This document shows, piece by piece, positions 33,775-44,867 of a DNA stretch of 64,000 nucleotides. A program made the position numbers and the translations under genes. A model generated the notes under the pieces. That model saw only the letters and a program-made list of their open reading frames with translations. It was not told the origin of the DNA and made no database searches. Each line of letters starts with the position of its first letter. Position 1 is the stretch's first letter. The DNA lies in assembly GCF_029852145.1 (NCBI RefSeq), contig NC_079978.1:17527774-17591773 (forward strand), given 5' to 3'. This stretch comes from Microplitis mediator. Taxonomy: Eukaryota; Arthropoda; Insecta; Hymenoptera; Braconidae.

Positions 33775-35299
33775 CACTGTAAAAAACTGGAAAAAGTTGC
33801 TATCTCGGTGTTTAATGTAACCCCGTAAACGGTGTTTAAATGTCGCTGGTAGCGGTATTAACATTTTTTCTGGTGTAAAGTGCTGTAAAAAACAAGTAGT
33901 TTTATTTTTGAAGTCAAGAGTGAATTGTCTCGGTTCCAAAACGCAGTGGGCCGAAAAATTTACAAATAATGTGAACTTTTCTTGCGGATTTTTTTTTTAA
34001 ATTTTTTAAGCAAAATTTATATGAATTGACAAATTTGTGAGTTCATAATTAGTTCCAATCAAAAGATTTTTGGACTATTTTTGAACTAGTCTAAAAGTCA
34101 AAGAAGCTGACTTTCCTAATAAGTTCTAATAAAAGTCAAAAAATGCCCATAAGTATTTTCAGTCCACTTTGAGAAAGTCAGTTTTTTTTCACTTTTGGAC
34201 CAGTTCAAAAATAGTCCAAAAAAAAAAAATGTTGGAAAATCCAAAAGTGCACACCTCAATCGCTCATTTTATTTTTAATCACTACTTTTATTGTATAATA
34301 TTAATGTGTTTTTTTTATTATGAACTTTTATTCAACTTACAAATTATCAATTTGATTTTTTTATTTCTTATTTTCAGTTTAATATTTTTTTACTAACATT
34401 TTTTTTTAAATATCCCGCCTTTTGTCTCAGATGTCGCCTTTTTTTCAAACATATTAAACGCTAGTGCTGCCACCAGTAGTTGATAGAGAGAAAAATGAAA
34501 AAATAATAACAACAGTAAAAATAGCAGCTAAATTTTTCACGAATAATCAGTTTTACGTCGTTAATTACTTACAATTAAACTAAAAGGATTCAGATAGTAA
34601 TTTTCATAAGGGTTCTTGTGATAAAAAATACAAAGACAATAAAAAAAAAGTAAGGCCGATTAACGGTATCCATCGAGAGTTATCGTGTTTACGAAGTTTC
34701 ATACGTAACAATTGACAGCACAGGTTTCTTGAGTTAAACTAATTTATTTTAAACGAAGAAAATAATGAATCGACTTAAAATTGGGTTCAAATTGTTCCTG
34801 AATAAATTCTCTATATGCTAGAATACAATTTTACCTATCTTGGTGGAATAAAAATAGTGTAGAAAGATTTTTATGTGAGTAAAATAGTCGAATAAAAAAA
34901 ACCGTCCATAAAGCACACCTGCGCTTTCGCGCTTGAGGTGTGCAATAGTGATTGGAATTAATTATGAACGCACAAAATTGTCAATTCATATAAATTTTGC
35001 TTAAAAAATTAAAAAAAAAAAAATCTGTAAAAAAAGTCTACATAATTTGTAAATTTTTCACACTTCTAATTATTTCAAAGTTTCAAAAATGTTCAACTCA
35101 AAGTTCAGAATTGTCTCAATTTTGTAAGTTCACTGTCGGGATCGTTTTTGGATCATTTTTCGAGCGAATTTTTTTTACACGGGCACCGTTTAACACCAAT
35201 CGGATAGCACTAATAAGAAACACCGCTACAGTCGTGAGTCCATATCAACACCGCATCGGTGTTAAAATAAGTCCATTTTAACACCTTTTTTTTACAGTG
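33775..35299. mobile_element. CACTG element with a nested inverted repeat, TA duplication
   Basis: CACTGTAAAAAACTGGAAAA opens; ACACCTTTTTTTTACAGTG closes; TA on both sides. Ends carry CGGTGTTTAA / TTAACACCG steps. The middle (33998-35012) is another inverted repeat, AAGCAAAATTTATATGAATT with AATTCATATAAATTTTGCTT. Confidence 0.8.
34228..34645. repeat. Dispersed repeat, copy 1 (related to 39936-41149)
   Basis: Shares AATGTTGGAAAATCCAAAA, CACCTCAATCGCTCATTTTA, ATATCCCGC, AGCTAAATTTTTC and more, in order, with the other copy. It lacks the 0.8-kb insertion present there. Confidence 0.75.
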
Positions 35300-35301
35300 T
35301 A

Positions 35302-35991
35302 ATATTATTTTAATTTTTTTGTTATAAAAAATGATATTTATACTACATCTATGAAAGCTAATCATTAAATCACCGTGTTAATAAAATGAATAAAAGAAAA
35401 ATAATAAAAAATGTCATTGTTATTATTACCATTACACATAATTATTCAAAATTATTTTCAATACTATTAGAGCATAATCCATTATTCAAAATTATTATAC
35501 AATTGGAGATATTGTGTTACATCCAACTATTGGTTTTTAGTGAAAATAATTAGCTTGAGTGAGTATTCAACCGAAGGTGGTAAAATAAATTGATATATTA
35601 TGCAAATATCTATGCAAACACAGAGTATAATTCTAATTCAACGATTAATTTGCTTAATTGTATTTTTTTTCTTCACAATCAACTAATCAATGTAAATAAG
35701 AACTTGACTGGATTTAAAGTTAAATACAAATAACTATTTGTGATGATCACATGATTATTAAATAAATCGATATATTTGGCCTTATTGATTTAATTTGATT
35801 ATGTTCTATTAAATGTTTACTGTTATTAGTTGAACAAATTAAAACAATAAATTTCAAAATTAATAAAAATAACAATTGCATTCAAATAACGTTCGATATG
35901 TTATAACTTTTTGCGAAAATTTTTCTTAATGCTTTTTATAAAAAAATTATAAATCAAAGTTTACAGTTAACTTTTTTTTTGGTTATTTCAG
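35302..35991. other. Intronic sequence before exon B, no gene seen
   Basis: AT-rich. It ends in the TTTTTTTTTGGTTATTTCAG acceptor. Confidence 0.5.
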
Positions 35992-36151
35992 GATACACGT
36001 TTAGAACATGATGTCGCAAGAGGAATCTTGATAGCTGCCAATACTTTAACGTTGAGGATCTTGACTCTTCAATACTCTGGAGAGTATTCGTGTTTTGCTA
36101 AAAATAATGTCGGAGAGTCAAGAAGTTTGCCGATATTTATTTACATGAAAT
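35992..36151 (+). CDS. Sidestep-family gene, exon B: second half of the Ig domain
   Basis: The acceptor is GGTTATTTCAG and the donor is T|GTAAGT. The exon of 160 nt starts in phase 0 and ends in phase 1. It encodes DTRLEHDVARG, a hydrophobic LTLRILTL strand and the F-strand motif SGEYSCFAKNNVGES (cysteine 77, pairing with cysteine 27 of the previous exon), then the linker IFIYMK. The GEYSC...NxxGE pattern is the typical end of an I-set Ig domain. It completes the domain begun in exon A, so no coding exon seems to be missing within the 29-kb intron. Confidence 0.9.
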
Positions 36152-36271
36152 GTAAGTAATTTTATTTTAAAATATACAGAGAAAGTTTCTTTATTTTAAA
36201 CTAGAGGCTAAATTGTATAAAGCGCACACGTAAAAATGGTGTAGTTGAATTTACCACAATCGGGGATACAT

Positions 36272-37052
36272 TAGGGTGGTCGTTAAAAACTAAATTTTCT
36301 CAGGCGCCCCATCAAAAGCTTCTTTTTAGTGAAAAAATACGTGGGGAATTTGGTTTTTTCTTTTTAAGTAAAAAGAACACGTGCCAGGACGATCAAAGTT
36401 CATTTTTCGATACAATCGCGGTTTTTTTTTAATATCTCATGAAATATGCAGATTAAAGGAAAAAATCATAGGAACAATTTTGTAGGAAATTAAATTCTTG
36501 ACAAAAAAGGTCATGTTCATTTTTTTTATAAAATGTGTATTTATGAAGATATTTTAAAAAAGCTTTTTTAGATCTTAGCAATTGAGAATTTTAAGGATAA
36601 CGAATGTCAAAAATATCGTTTTTTCTTAAATATAGACAACTTCGTAACTCGTAACATATCAATCATTAATGCTTGTTGTAGTTTCTATATACTTAGAAAA
36701 ATGTTATTTTCAAAATTTGTAATTCTTAAAACGCTCAATTGATAAGATATAAAAAAATTTTTTTCAAAATATCTTCATAAATACCCATTTTATAAAAAAA
36801 AATGAATATGACCTTTTTTGTCAAAAATTTAATTTCCTACAAAATTGTTCCTGTCATTTTTTCCTTTAATCTGCATATTTCATGAGATATTTAAAAAAAA
36901 CCGCGATTGTATCGAGAAATGAACTTTGATCGTCCTGCGGCACGTGTTCTTTTTACTTAAAAAGAAGAAACCAAATTCCCCATGTATTTTTTCACTAAAA
37001 AGGAGTTTTTTATGGGGCGTCTGAGAAAATTTTATTTTTAACGACCACCTTA
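36272..37052. mobile_element. Foldback element TTAGGGTGGTCGTTAAAAA, about 340-bp arms
   Basis: The arms pair from TAGGGTGGTCGTTAAAAACT / TTTTTAACGACCACCTTAGG inward past CGATCAAAGTTCATTTTTCG / CGAGAAATGAACTTTGATCG and GAAATTAAATTCTTGAC / GTCAAAAATTTAATTTC. ORFs are by-products. Confidence 0.82.
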
Positions 37053-37638
37053 GGATACATACACTACACTGACTAGTAATATATAGGATGACTACACATT
37101 TAGTAATGACTACTAGCCTATTGTGGTACACAAACTGTAGTAACACCTACTACTGTCGTTGGTTAAAACAATTCTTTGGTAAATGACAGCTGTGATTCTT
37201 GCTAGCCCACATCATAGTTCTTAATTTTTTATTTGTAATTTATTTATTAAATATATATTAATTGATATTTATTATTTTTCATGGTTTTTGAAAAGTCATA
37301 AAAATTTTGGAATATATATCATATTGTTCGCACAAAGAGTTTTTGAATGTATTAAAATGGATTTGTAAATAATTAATTCGAAATGTCACACACACAAAAT
37401 TTTTGAAGTAGATTTTTTTTTTCTATAGGTCATGATATTTATTTTTCATTTGGAATTATCTTTATGACAAATTAATTCTTGTATTACTAACATAGTTTCA
37501 TTAAATATTCAATTTTTATTGATATAAAATACGAGCACCTAATTTTAAAAGTTATAATTCACACATTTGAACATGTAGTAATTATTACTACAATTGTGAA
37601 GCTACACGATAAGAAATATTTTGCGGATATCACTATGC

Positions 37639-38133
37639 CAGTATGGGCGTGAACGCCATACTGTATGGTATCAAAGATTCTTATAGGTTGTAAAATTGTA
37701 TGCATAGATGATTTGACCATTGCGGGAATAGTAACATTGGCAATAGTTGGCGCGGACGCCGCAATGTCAGTATGGCCGTCAGGCCCATACTGCATTGCCG
37801 TATCCACAATGCTTCTGGCAGATAAACCTAGTCTAACGACATCTATATAGTTTTGGCGGTAATACGATAGTATATATTGATTGACACGCTAAAAATTATG
37901 GCGGGAAAAACTAGTAGCATTGTGCCCTCGGCATTGTAGTATGGGTTTCAGGGCCATGCTGTTTCGCCGTGCCTGCTATGCATACGTGTGAGCAATACAA
38001 TAGCTCCAGTGCTATACAGTATATTAAATAACGCCATAGTTCTGGGACTCGTTACAATACTGTCTTGGAATATTTCACATACTATTTTAGTATCTGTCTT
38101 GACACCATACCAGCATGGTGTTGAACGCCATGC
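37639..38133. repeat. Row of four GTATGG...CCATAC hairpins
   Basis: 37639-37663 CAGTATGGGCG-TGA-ACGCCATACTG; 37761-37798 GCAATGTCAGTATGGCC with GGCCCATACTGCATTGC; 37936-37961 GTAGTATGGG with GGCCATGCTG; 38111-38133 CAGCATGG with CCATGCA. Spacing 122-175 bp. The loop sequences differ. Confidence 0.65.
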
Positions 38134-38917
38134 ATTTCTTACCATGTAGTGCAACCACACAGTGGGGTACAAAAGGTGAAAGTGGTGCTGTTGTTTTCGT
38201 TTGTCAGTCATTTTACTCTACATTAGAGTAAATTGTACAAATTATCTGATATTCTGCCCTCCAAAAAAAGTAATAACAACCAATTCTTATAAAATTGTGT
38301 GGTTAAAAAAACCACTGGATGAGTTTTCCATACTACATTGAGTAGTTACTGAGTCCACAAATTTTTACCCCAGTCGAATAGTAAATAGAACTACTACAGT
38401 AGAGATTAATCTTATACGGTGTCATTTATGCTACTCAATTTATCGATACGACGACCGAAAAGTGTAGTTTAATTATTACTAGTTTAGTGTGGTAAATGTA
38501 ACCCCAGCATTTTTTTACGTGTAGCTATAAATCAAATTAAACATGATTTAGTATTTAAAAATAATTGCGCACTCCGAACGCGAAGCTCAAAAATTTTCTA
38601 CCGATCCTAAGACATTATTTTCAAAAAATAGTATGAAAAAATTTTGAAAATAATAATAATTCTTTTTTTTTATTATAGATGAAAAAATTAATTGTTATAA
38701 ATTTGATAATAAAAATTCAAACGCCAAAAGTTTTTGCTAACTTTACTATCTTATTTAAGCATACAAGAAAACTTACATTGTAACTCTGTGACTTCATTTC
38801 TGTTTCAATCGATCCCGTTTTTCATTCTGAATACAATAAAATTTTATTTTCCTTTTAACATGAATCGCTAATTATTTTTTATTAGAAGTATTACATATTA
38901 CATCAGAAATAAGTATA

Positions 38918-39161
38918 CACAGAAAAAAAGGATTTCTTGGTGCAAAAAATTTTTTCTTGTTCTAAGAAAATTTTTACTTGAACCAAGAAATTTTTTGTAT
39001 TATAAAGTAAAAACAAAACTTTTCTTGGGGTAAGATAAAATTTTTTTGGAACAAGAAAAAAATTTTTTAGGCGAGAAAAAAATTCTTGAGCCAAGAAAAA
39101 TTTTTGTCTTCAATTCATAATACAAAATATTTCTTGCGCCAAGGAATTTTTTTTTTCTGTG
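38918..39161. mobile_element. CACAG element with TTCTTG interior, TA duplication, beside exon C
   Basis: CACAGAAAAAAAGGATTTCT opens; AAGGAATTTTTTTTTTCTGTG closes; TA flanks both ends. It ends 59 bp before exon C, so it supplies sequence in or near the branch-point region of that acceptor. Confidence 0.85.
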
Positions 39162-39220
39162 TATTGTTGTCAAAAAATGAATACTTAATTCTATTTATTT
39201 ATTTATTTTTTCATAATCAG

Positions 39221-39523
39221 ATGCTCCGAGATGTAAAGTTGGTTTTGAATATAATAATGTTGTTGCACTACTTGACGAAACTGTTAAATTACGTTGTGAA
39301 GTTGAAGCATCTCCAATTGATGGAGTAAGATTTTCTTGGACTTTTAATGGAACAAAGGGAGATGTATTGCCCATTCAAAATTCTCGGCCGAGAAATCATG
39401 AACGTACAAGTACTTTGGAGTATACACCCTTAATTGATAGTGATTATGGTACTCTCGGCTGCTGGGCAAGTAATAGCGTTGGGAGACAAAGAACACCTTG
39501 TATTTTCAACATCGTACCTGCCA
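39221..39523 (+). CDS. Sidestep-family gene, exon C: complete membrane-proximal Ig domain
   Basis: The acceptor is TCATAATCAG and the donor is A|GTAAGT; length 303 nt, phase 1 to phase 1. It encodes a whole Ig domain: the APRCKVGFEY linker, VKLRCEVEASP (cysteine 122), FSWTFNG (tryptophan 136), the block DSDYGTLGCWASNSVG (cysteine 177) and RTPCIFNIVPA. The DYGTLxCWAxNxxG and PCxF combination is, as far as I know, distinctive of the Sidestep family and is the strongest single clue to identity. Two extra cysteines (101 and 190) may form a second disulfide. A 244-bp inverted-repeat element ends only 59 bp before this exon. Confidence 0.93.
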
Positions 39524-39935
39524 GTAAGTTTTAATAACTACCTATTTATAACTCGAAATAATAAGCTGATTTATTATTTATTCAACAAGTACTTCCCTTA
39601 TTCATATCTTATGACGATCTAAAATAATTACATATTTCCTTCATAGAATACATTTTTTTTTATTTTTTCTCGGTTAAAATTTTTTTTTTTAAATTAATTA
39701 CCTGCATTAAAAGTTTAATACACTTTAAAGAAAGTTGGAAGAGCGTATGATACTATTACTCGGTATTACACAACTAATGCTTGAAATTACGTAGCATAAC
39801 ACTGGGACTTTGTAACTTTATAACAATATAGTAAATTTAATTTAATAGAATTTAAAAAAGTTCAACGTTAAAATTTATTTTTAATTATGTACAGAATCTG
39901 AAAATATTCATTTTTATTCACGGTTATAAAAAAAA

Positions 39936-40152
39936 ATGTTGGAAAATCCAAAATTGCTCACCTCAATCGCTCATTTTATTTTTAATCATCACTTTTATTT
40001 TATTTTTTTAACTTCCCGCTAAGAAAATTTCAAATTTTCAAAAAAGGGAAGTTATTGGTTTCGGTCCGATTTTCGAAAATCGAGTTTTCATCAGATGTCG
40101 ACGTTTTGAGGTCCTAGGAAACTATTCTGACTATTCCCGGGTGGACGTCCGT

Positions 40153-40201
<49 letters not shown>

Positions 40202-41149
40202 CTTTTTTTTGTCCGACGATATCTTTGGAACGGATGAACCGATTTGAACGTACTTGGTGGCGATCGAAAGAGCTCACCAAAACTTAGTCTTGATTAGATT
40301 TTGGGGTAAATCGGTCATGTAGTTTACAAGTTATACAAAGAATAAGAATTAAAAAATTTTTTTCATTTTAGTTTTTTATTGATTTCTCAGAAACGACTTA
40401 TACGATCAACTTCAAAATCAAATCAGCTCTAGAACTCAATAAAACACGTCGATTGCCGCCTCAATCATCAAAATCAGATAATTCGTTCGAGAGTTATCGC
40501 GGGAGAAAGAAATGGTAAAAAACAGTTTTTTGCGAATATCTTCGAAACAACTGAACCAAACAATTTCAAAATTTTATCAGCTCTAGAACTTAATAAAATA
40601 CGCCGATTGCCGCCGCAACCATCAAAATCGGTCAATTCATTCCTGAGATATCGTGGGAGAAAGAAATGCTAAAATCGGTTTTTTTTTTTAAAACAATGGC
40701 ACACTAAAGTATTTTCGAGCTCGAAGAGCTCGAAAATGTATCCACAACAATGTTTTCGAGCTCGAGGAGCTCGAAAACAGCGGGAAGTTTTGGGGCTGGC
40801 CCGCAGGGTCAACCGATAGACAGATTTTTTTTTAGAAATTTCTATCCAATTTTTTAATAATAAATTTGATTTTGTTATTTCTTATTTTTAATTCATTTTG
40901 AATTTTTTTTATATCCCGCGTTTTTGTCTTAGATATCGCACTTTTTTTTCAATCCTACTGTTACGCTAGAGCTGCTGCCGGTAATTGATGGAGAGAACAA
41001 AAAAGCAAAGAATAAAAATAATTTTAAAAATAAAAATGGCAGCTAAATTTTTCGTAAATAATTAGTTTCACGTTTCTAATTGATTAGAATTAAACTAAAA
41101 AGATTTAGAAAGTGATTTTCGAAAGGGTTCTTGCGATTAAAAATACAAA
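39936..41149. repeat. Dispersed repeat, copy 2, split by an insertion
   Basis: Outer pieces match 34228-34645 (AATGTTGGAAAATCC; ATATCCCGC; AGCTAAATTTTTC). Between them is the 40011-40789 element. Confidence 0.7.
40011..40789. mobile_element. AACTTCCCGCTAAG element (copy 2) with a (GT)n tract
   Basis: ACTTCCCGCTAAGAAAATTT opens and CAGCGGGAAGTTTT closes. Internal text matches 6907-7078 and 11472-11689 (GTTTCGGTCCGATTTTCGAA, GAACGGATGAACCGATTT). A GT microsatellite runs 40151-40199. GAGCTCGAAAA / TTTTCGAGCTC repeats near the right end form small hairpins. Confidence 0.75.
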
Positions 41150-41890
41150 CCCTGGGGGATCCGAATTACGGTAAATTACCGTACTTTACGGTATTTGGAA
41201 AAATTACGGCATTTATGGTAAAATACCGCAATTGACGGCAAAATACCGTAGCTTACGATAAAATATGTGATTTTACGGTAATCTTACGGAATTTCACAGC
41301 AACAATACAGTATTTTTATCGCAAATTAGCAGTAAGATAACGGTAATTTACCGTAAAAAAATTGCAACCCACCTGCAGTATTGTACCGTAGAGTAGAAAT
41401 TTACACTGTAAAAACACACGGAGCTTACGGTGAAAATGCCGGAAATTACGTCAAATTTCCGTCCCTAGTGGATCCGAATTACGGTAAATTACGATAATTA
41501 CCGTAATTCATGGTATCCGGCAAAACTACCGTAATTTACGGCAAAATACGGCTATCTACCTGAATTACGGTATCTTACCTAATTTACGGTGAATTGTCGC
41601 AATTTGCCGTAAATTGCCGCATTTACCGCAAATTACAGTAAATAGCTGTATTTTTACCGTAAGTTACGGCAGTTCTGCCGGGTACCGTAAGTTACGGTAA
41701 TTACCGTAACTAATGGAAGGAGTATTTTTCCTAATTCACAGTAAAATGCCATAAAGTACCGGAAATTTTTGTAAATGGCCGTAAAATAGCGTTAATTACC
41801 GTAAATTGCGAGAAATGTGCCGTAGAGATGCCTTATTTTTCGGTAAATTTAGCAAAATAGGTAAATTACCGTAATTCGGATCCATCAGGG
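41150..41890. mobile_element. ACGGTAA-type element(s) (copies 3 and 4)
   Basis: A left end CCCTGGGGGATCCGAATTAC at 41150 and a second left end CCCTAGTGGATCCGAATTAC at 41463 precede one right end GTAATTCGGATCCATCAGGG at 41890. Either two copies in tandem, the first without its right end, or an internal duplication. Confidence 0.75.
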
Positions 41891-41967
41891 AAGACAACGA
41901 AAAAAATTTAAGTCGATAAGTCGTGTTTTTTCAGTAGATATCGTGTTCTTACGAGTCCGAACACCAC

Positions 41968-42393
41968 AATTCTGCCCTGTTTTGACAAAACGACGTATCT
42001 CGAGATACGCTGTTTTGTCGTAACAAAGCTAAAAAGGTTTATTTAGTGTCACTTAATACTAGGGTATCATCAAAATTTTACTAATTTAATTAATTATGCC
42101 AATAATATTGATCAAATGTGCGTATAAAAGAAATGAAAAAAAACGTATCTTTTTTGCATTGGAAATTTAATTCTTTGAGTTATAACGTTTTGTCATAACA
42201 ATTTCATCTATTTGTCAAAACAAGCATTAGTTTCTTACGATAAAAAAAACGTATCTCGAGATACGTCGTTTTGTCATAACAGAAATTAATTTTTCTGTTA
42301 AATTGTACTCAAATTCTGTTAAAACTTTTAACGCTATTTTCTCGAAACTATAATTTTTGAGATACGTCGTTTTGTCATGACAGGGCAGAATTG
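41968..42393. mobile_element. Inverted-repeat element AATTCTGCCCTG...ACGACGTATCTCGAG
   Basis: AATTCTGCCCTGTTTTGACA with ACGACGTATCTCGAGATACG at the left; CGTCGTTTTGTCATGACAGG with GCAGAATT at the right. The TTTTGTC(A/G)TAACA step recurs inside. The 64-codon minus-strand ORF here is a by-product. Confidence 0.75.
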
Positions 42394-42869
42394 ACCCTCT
42401 GGGGGCTTCGGAGTAAATCAATTTTGTTTAGTTACTCTCAATATGAATCAACTAAACGTTATATTGAGAAATGTTCTTTAATAACTTTCCTTTAAGGTGG
42501 TATTTACTTTTAATAACTTTGGTGTACTACAAAGAAGGTAGAGAGAATTTAAAGTCAGTGGAAGGGCCGAGAGCGAAAGAGTGACAGCAAAGCACACTGA
42601 ACGCCTTCGCGATTAAGGTGCAATTATATTAAATGCGGGAATAAAATTTAATATTTTTTGCTGCAATTAAAAGAGTTAATTACGGCTTGGATCTGGTTTG
42701 ATTCGAGGTATACAAAATCATTACTTTACAAGTTATTTAACAGATAAATCAAAATAAGTTTAATATTAAATTTCATTTTATTCCTTAAAATATATTTAAA
42801 TTAAAAATATTCTTAAAAATGTATCGAATAAAAAAAATTCACTCAAAAATGATCAGAAGTAATTCTTCA

Positions 42870-43945
42870 CACGGAAAGAAAATTATGGAAACGGTTCCCA
42901 TAATTCTATAAAATTTTTTCTTATACTAACATAGGAATTTTCACCATAAATTATGGGAGCAGTTCTTATAACTATAGGAAAGTTTTCATAATTATAGGAA
43001 CAGTTCCTATAATTATGGGAATGCTACCCATAACATTATAGGAATGGTTCCTATAAATATAGGAATGGTTCCTAAAAATATAAGAATGGTTCCTATAGGT
43101 TGTAGGAATTGTTCTTATAAAACTATCGGAATTATTCCCATAATAAATAGGAATGAACCCTATTATTTTATAGATATCATTCCCATAAATTATAGGAACC
43201 ATTTCCATAATATTATACGAATGGTTTCTATAATAGTATGGGAACTATTCCCATAATATTATAGAAATGGTTCCCATACTATTATAGAAGCCATCCCTGT
43301 AAAATTATAGGAATGGTTCCTATAAGTTATACGAATTGTTCCTATGTAATTATGGGAAACATTCTCATAATATTATGGGAATAGTTCCCATACTATTATA
43401 GGAACCAGTCCTATAATATTATATGAATGGTTCCCATATTATCATGAAAAAATTAATTCGAAGAAAAGTGTGATAATCGCTTCTACAATACACAGAAATA
43501 TTATTAAATATGAAAACAAAAATTCGAAAATTGAAAAAAAAATTCGTATTTGGCAAAAACATTAAAATTTTTAACAAAATTTTTTTTTTTTAACAAATTT
43601 AGCGTCGCAGAAGCGTCATTTGAATCGCTCCATATCATGAAGGAAATTTCTACACTATTTTAAAAAAAAAAATTTTTATGATATCATGGGAATTGTTCCC
43701 ATAGCATTATGGGAATAGTTTCCATAATGTTATAGAAATAGTTCCCATAATATTATAGGAATAGTTCTCATACGATTATGGGAGAAGTTCCCATACCATT
43801 GTGGGAATGGTTCCTATATTGGTATAGGATCTATTCCCATATATTATGGGAACCATCCCTATAATAGTATGGGTACAATTCCTATACCACTATGGGAACT
43901 ATTCCCATAATGCACAGCAAAAGTTCCCATAGTTTTCTTTCCGTG
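42870..43945. mobile_element. CACGG element with ATGGGAACC array
   Basis: CACGGAAAGAAAATTATGGA opens; CATAGTTTTCTTTCCGTG closes. The interior alternates TATAGGAATGGTTCC and GGAACCATTCCCATA, with a unique centre near 43450-43670. ORFs on both strands translate the array. Confidence 0.82.
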
Positions 43946-43947
43946 TA

Positions 43948-44663
43948 GACATTAAATTAAGCATTAGCATTTGTAAAAAAAACTAGTCTTAAAAATCTGA
44001 TCAATTAAATGCAATAATTTCCTCATGACAAAAAAAAAATTTTATAAAAAAAAAAAGTATTAAAATTAAAAAAAAAAATTGTCGTGTTCTTGATTTAGTG
44101 TCTTTTTCTACATATACGTTAAATATTATGCATAACATATTTATATTCCAAGAATATGGTTTTAATTTACGATTAATTTTTGCTCGCGTAAATTACTCAG
44201 CTTCACCAACATCAAAGTAATAAATTTAATAATATTTATACACACTTTATCACATGATATTCACTCAGCATACTGGTATTATTCTTTGAGTAATGTATAC
44301 CCCTGATGTGCCACTGACTTTAATCTCTTCTATTATCTATGTGCTATGAAAAAAGCGTCAAAAACGTCGTATTTTTTAAAAACTATTTATTCAATTAACA
44401 TATTAATAGTTACTTTGTTATATATTTTTTTACCCACAATACTCTAGACAATTAAATTGTTTAACTTGCTTCTATTCTGTGGTTACTTAAGCTTAAAGAT
44501 GCTTTCGTAAATTATTTAGTCATGTTTACAAGCCCAAGACGACCAAGTTTCCGACATCAAAGTTCTCAGAGTTTCACAAGAGATAACTTTAACATTTTGG
44601 GTTAACCAATATAATAAAGATATTAAAATTAATGAATCATACGATAATTAAAATTTAATAAGT
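43948..44663. other. Intronic sequence, no gene seen
   Basis: AT-rich with poly-A/T runs; no structure recognised. Confidence 0.45.
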
Positions 44664-44867
44664 GGTAGGGGAGGTGCTGCAATTGTAACAAGGGGCAATT
44701 GTAACACTCAATAAAAAACTATTTAAAAAACTCAAAATTATTATTATTCTTTTTTTAACTCATTCAAAATAGTAAGTTATAGATTAGATCGAAGTTTCAG
44801 TTATTAATTTTGTTCCGATATCAAAATATTGAGAATTGTTGAATATACGCGTGAAAACCCGCATGGA

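Larger units (their letters stand above)
36226..38522. mobile_element. ACACGTAAAAAT inverted-repeat element within intron 2
   Basis: CACACGTAAAAATGGTGTAG opens; TTTTTTTACGTGTAG closes, with TTTACCACA / TGTGGTAAA pairs next to the ends. It hosts a foldback (36272-37052) and a row of four hairpins (37639-38133). Confidence 0.6.

Noticed and set aside
40151..40199. GT microsatellite as a regulatory Z-DNA element
   Set aside because: It is part of a transposable element copy. No evidence of function.
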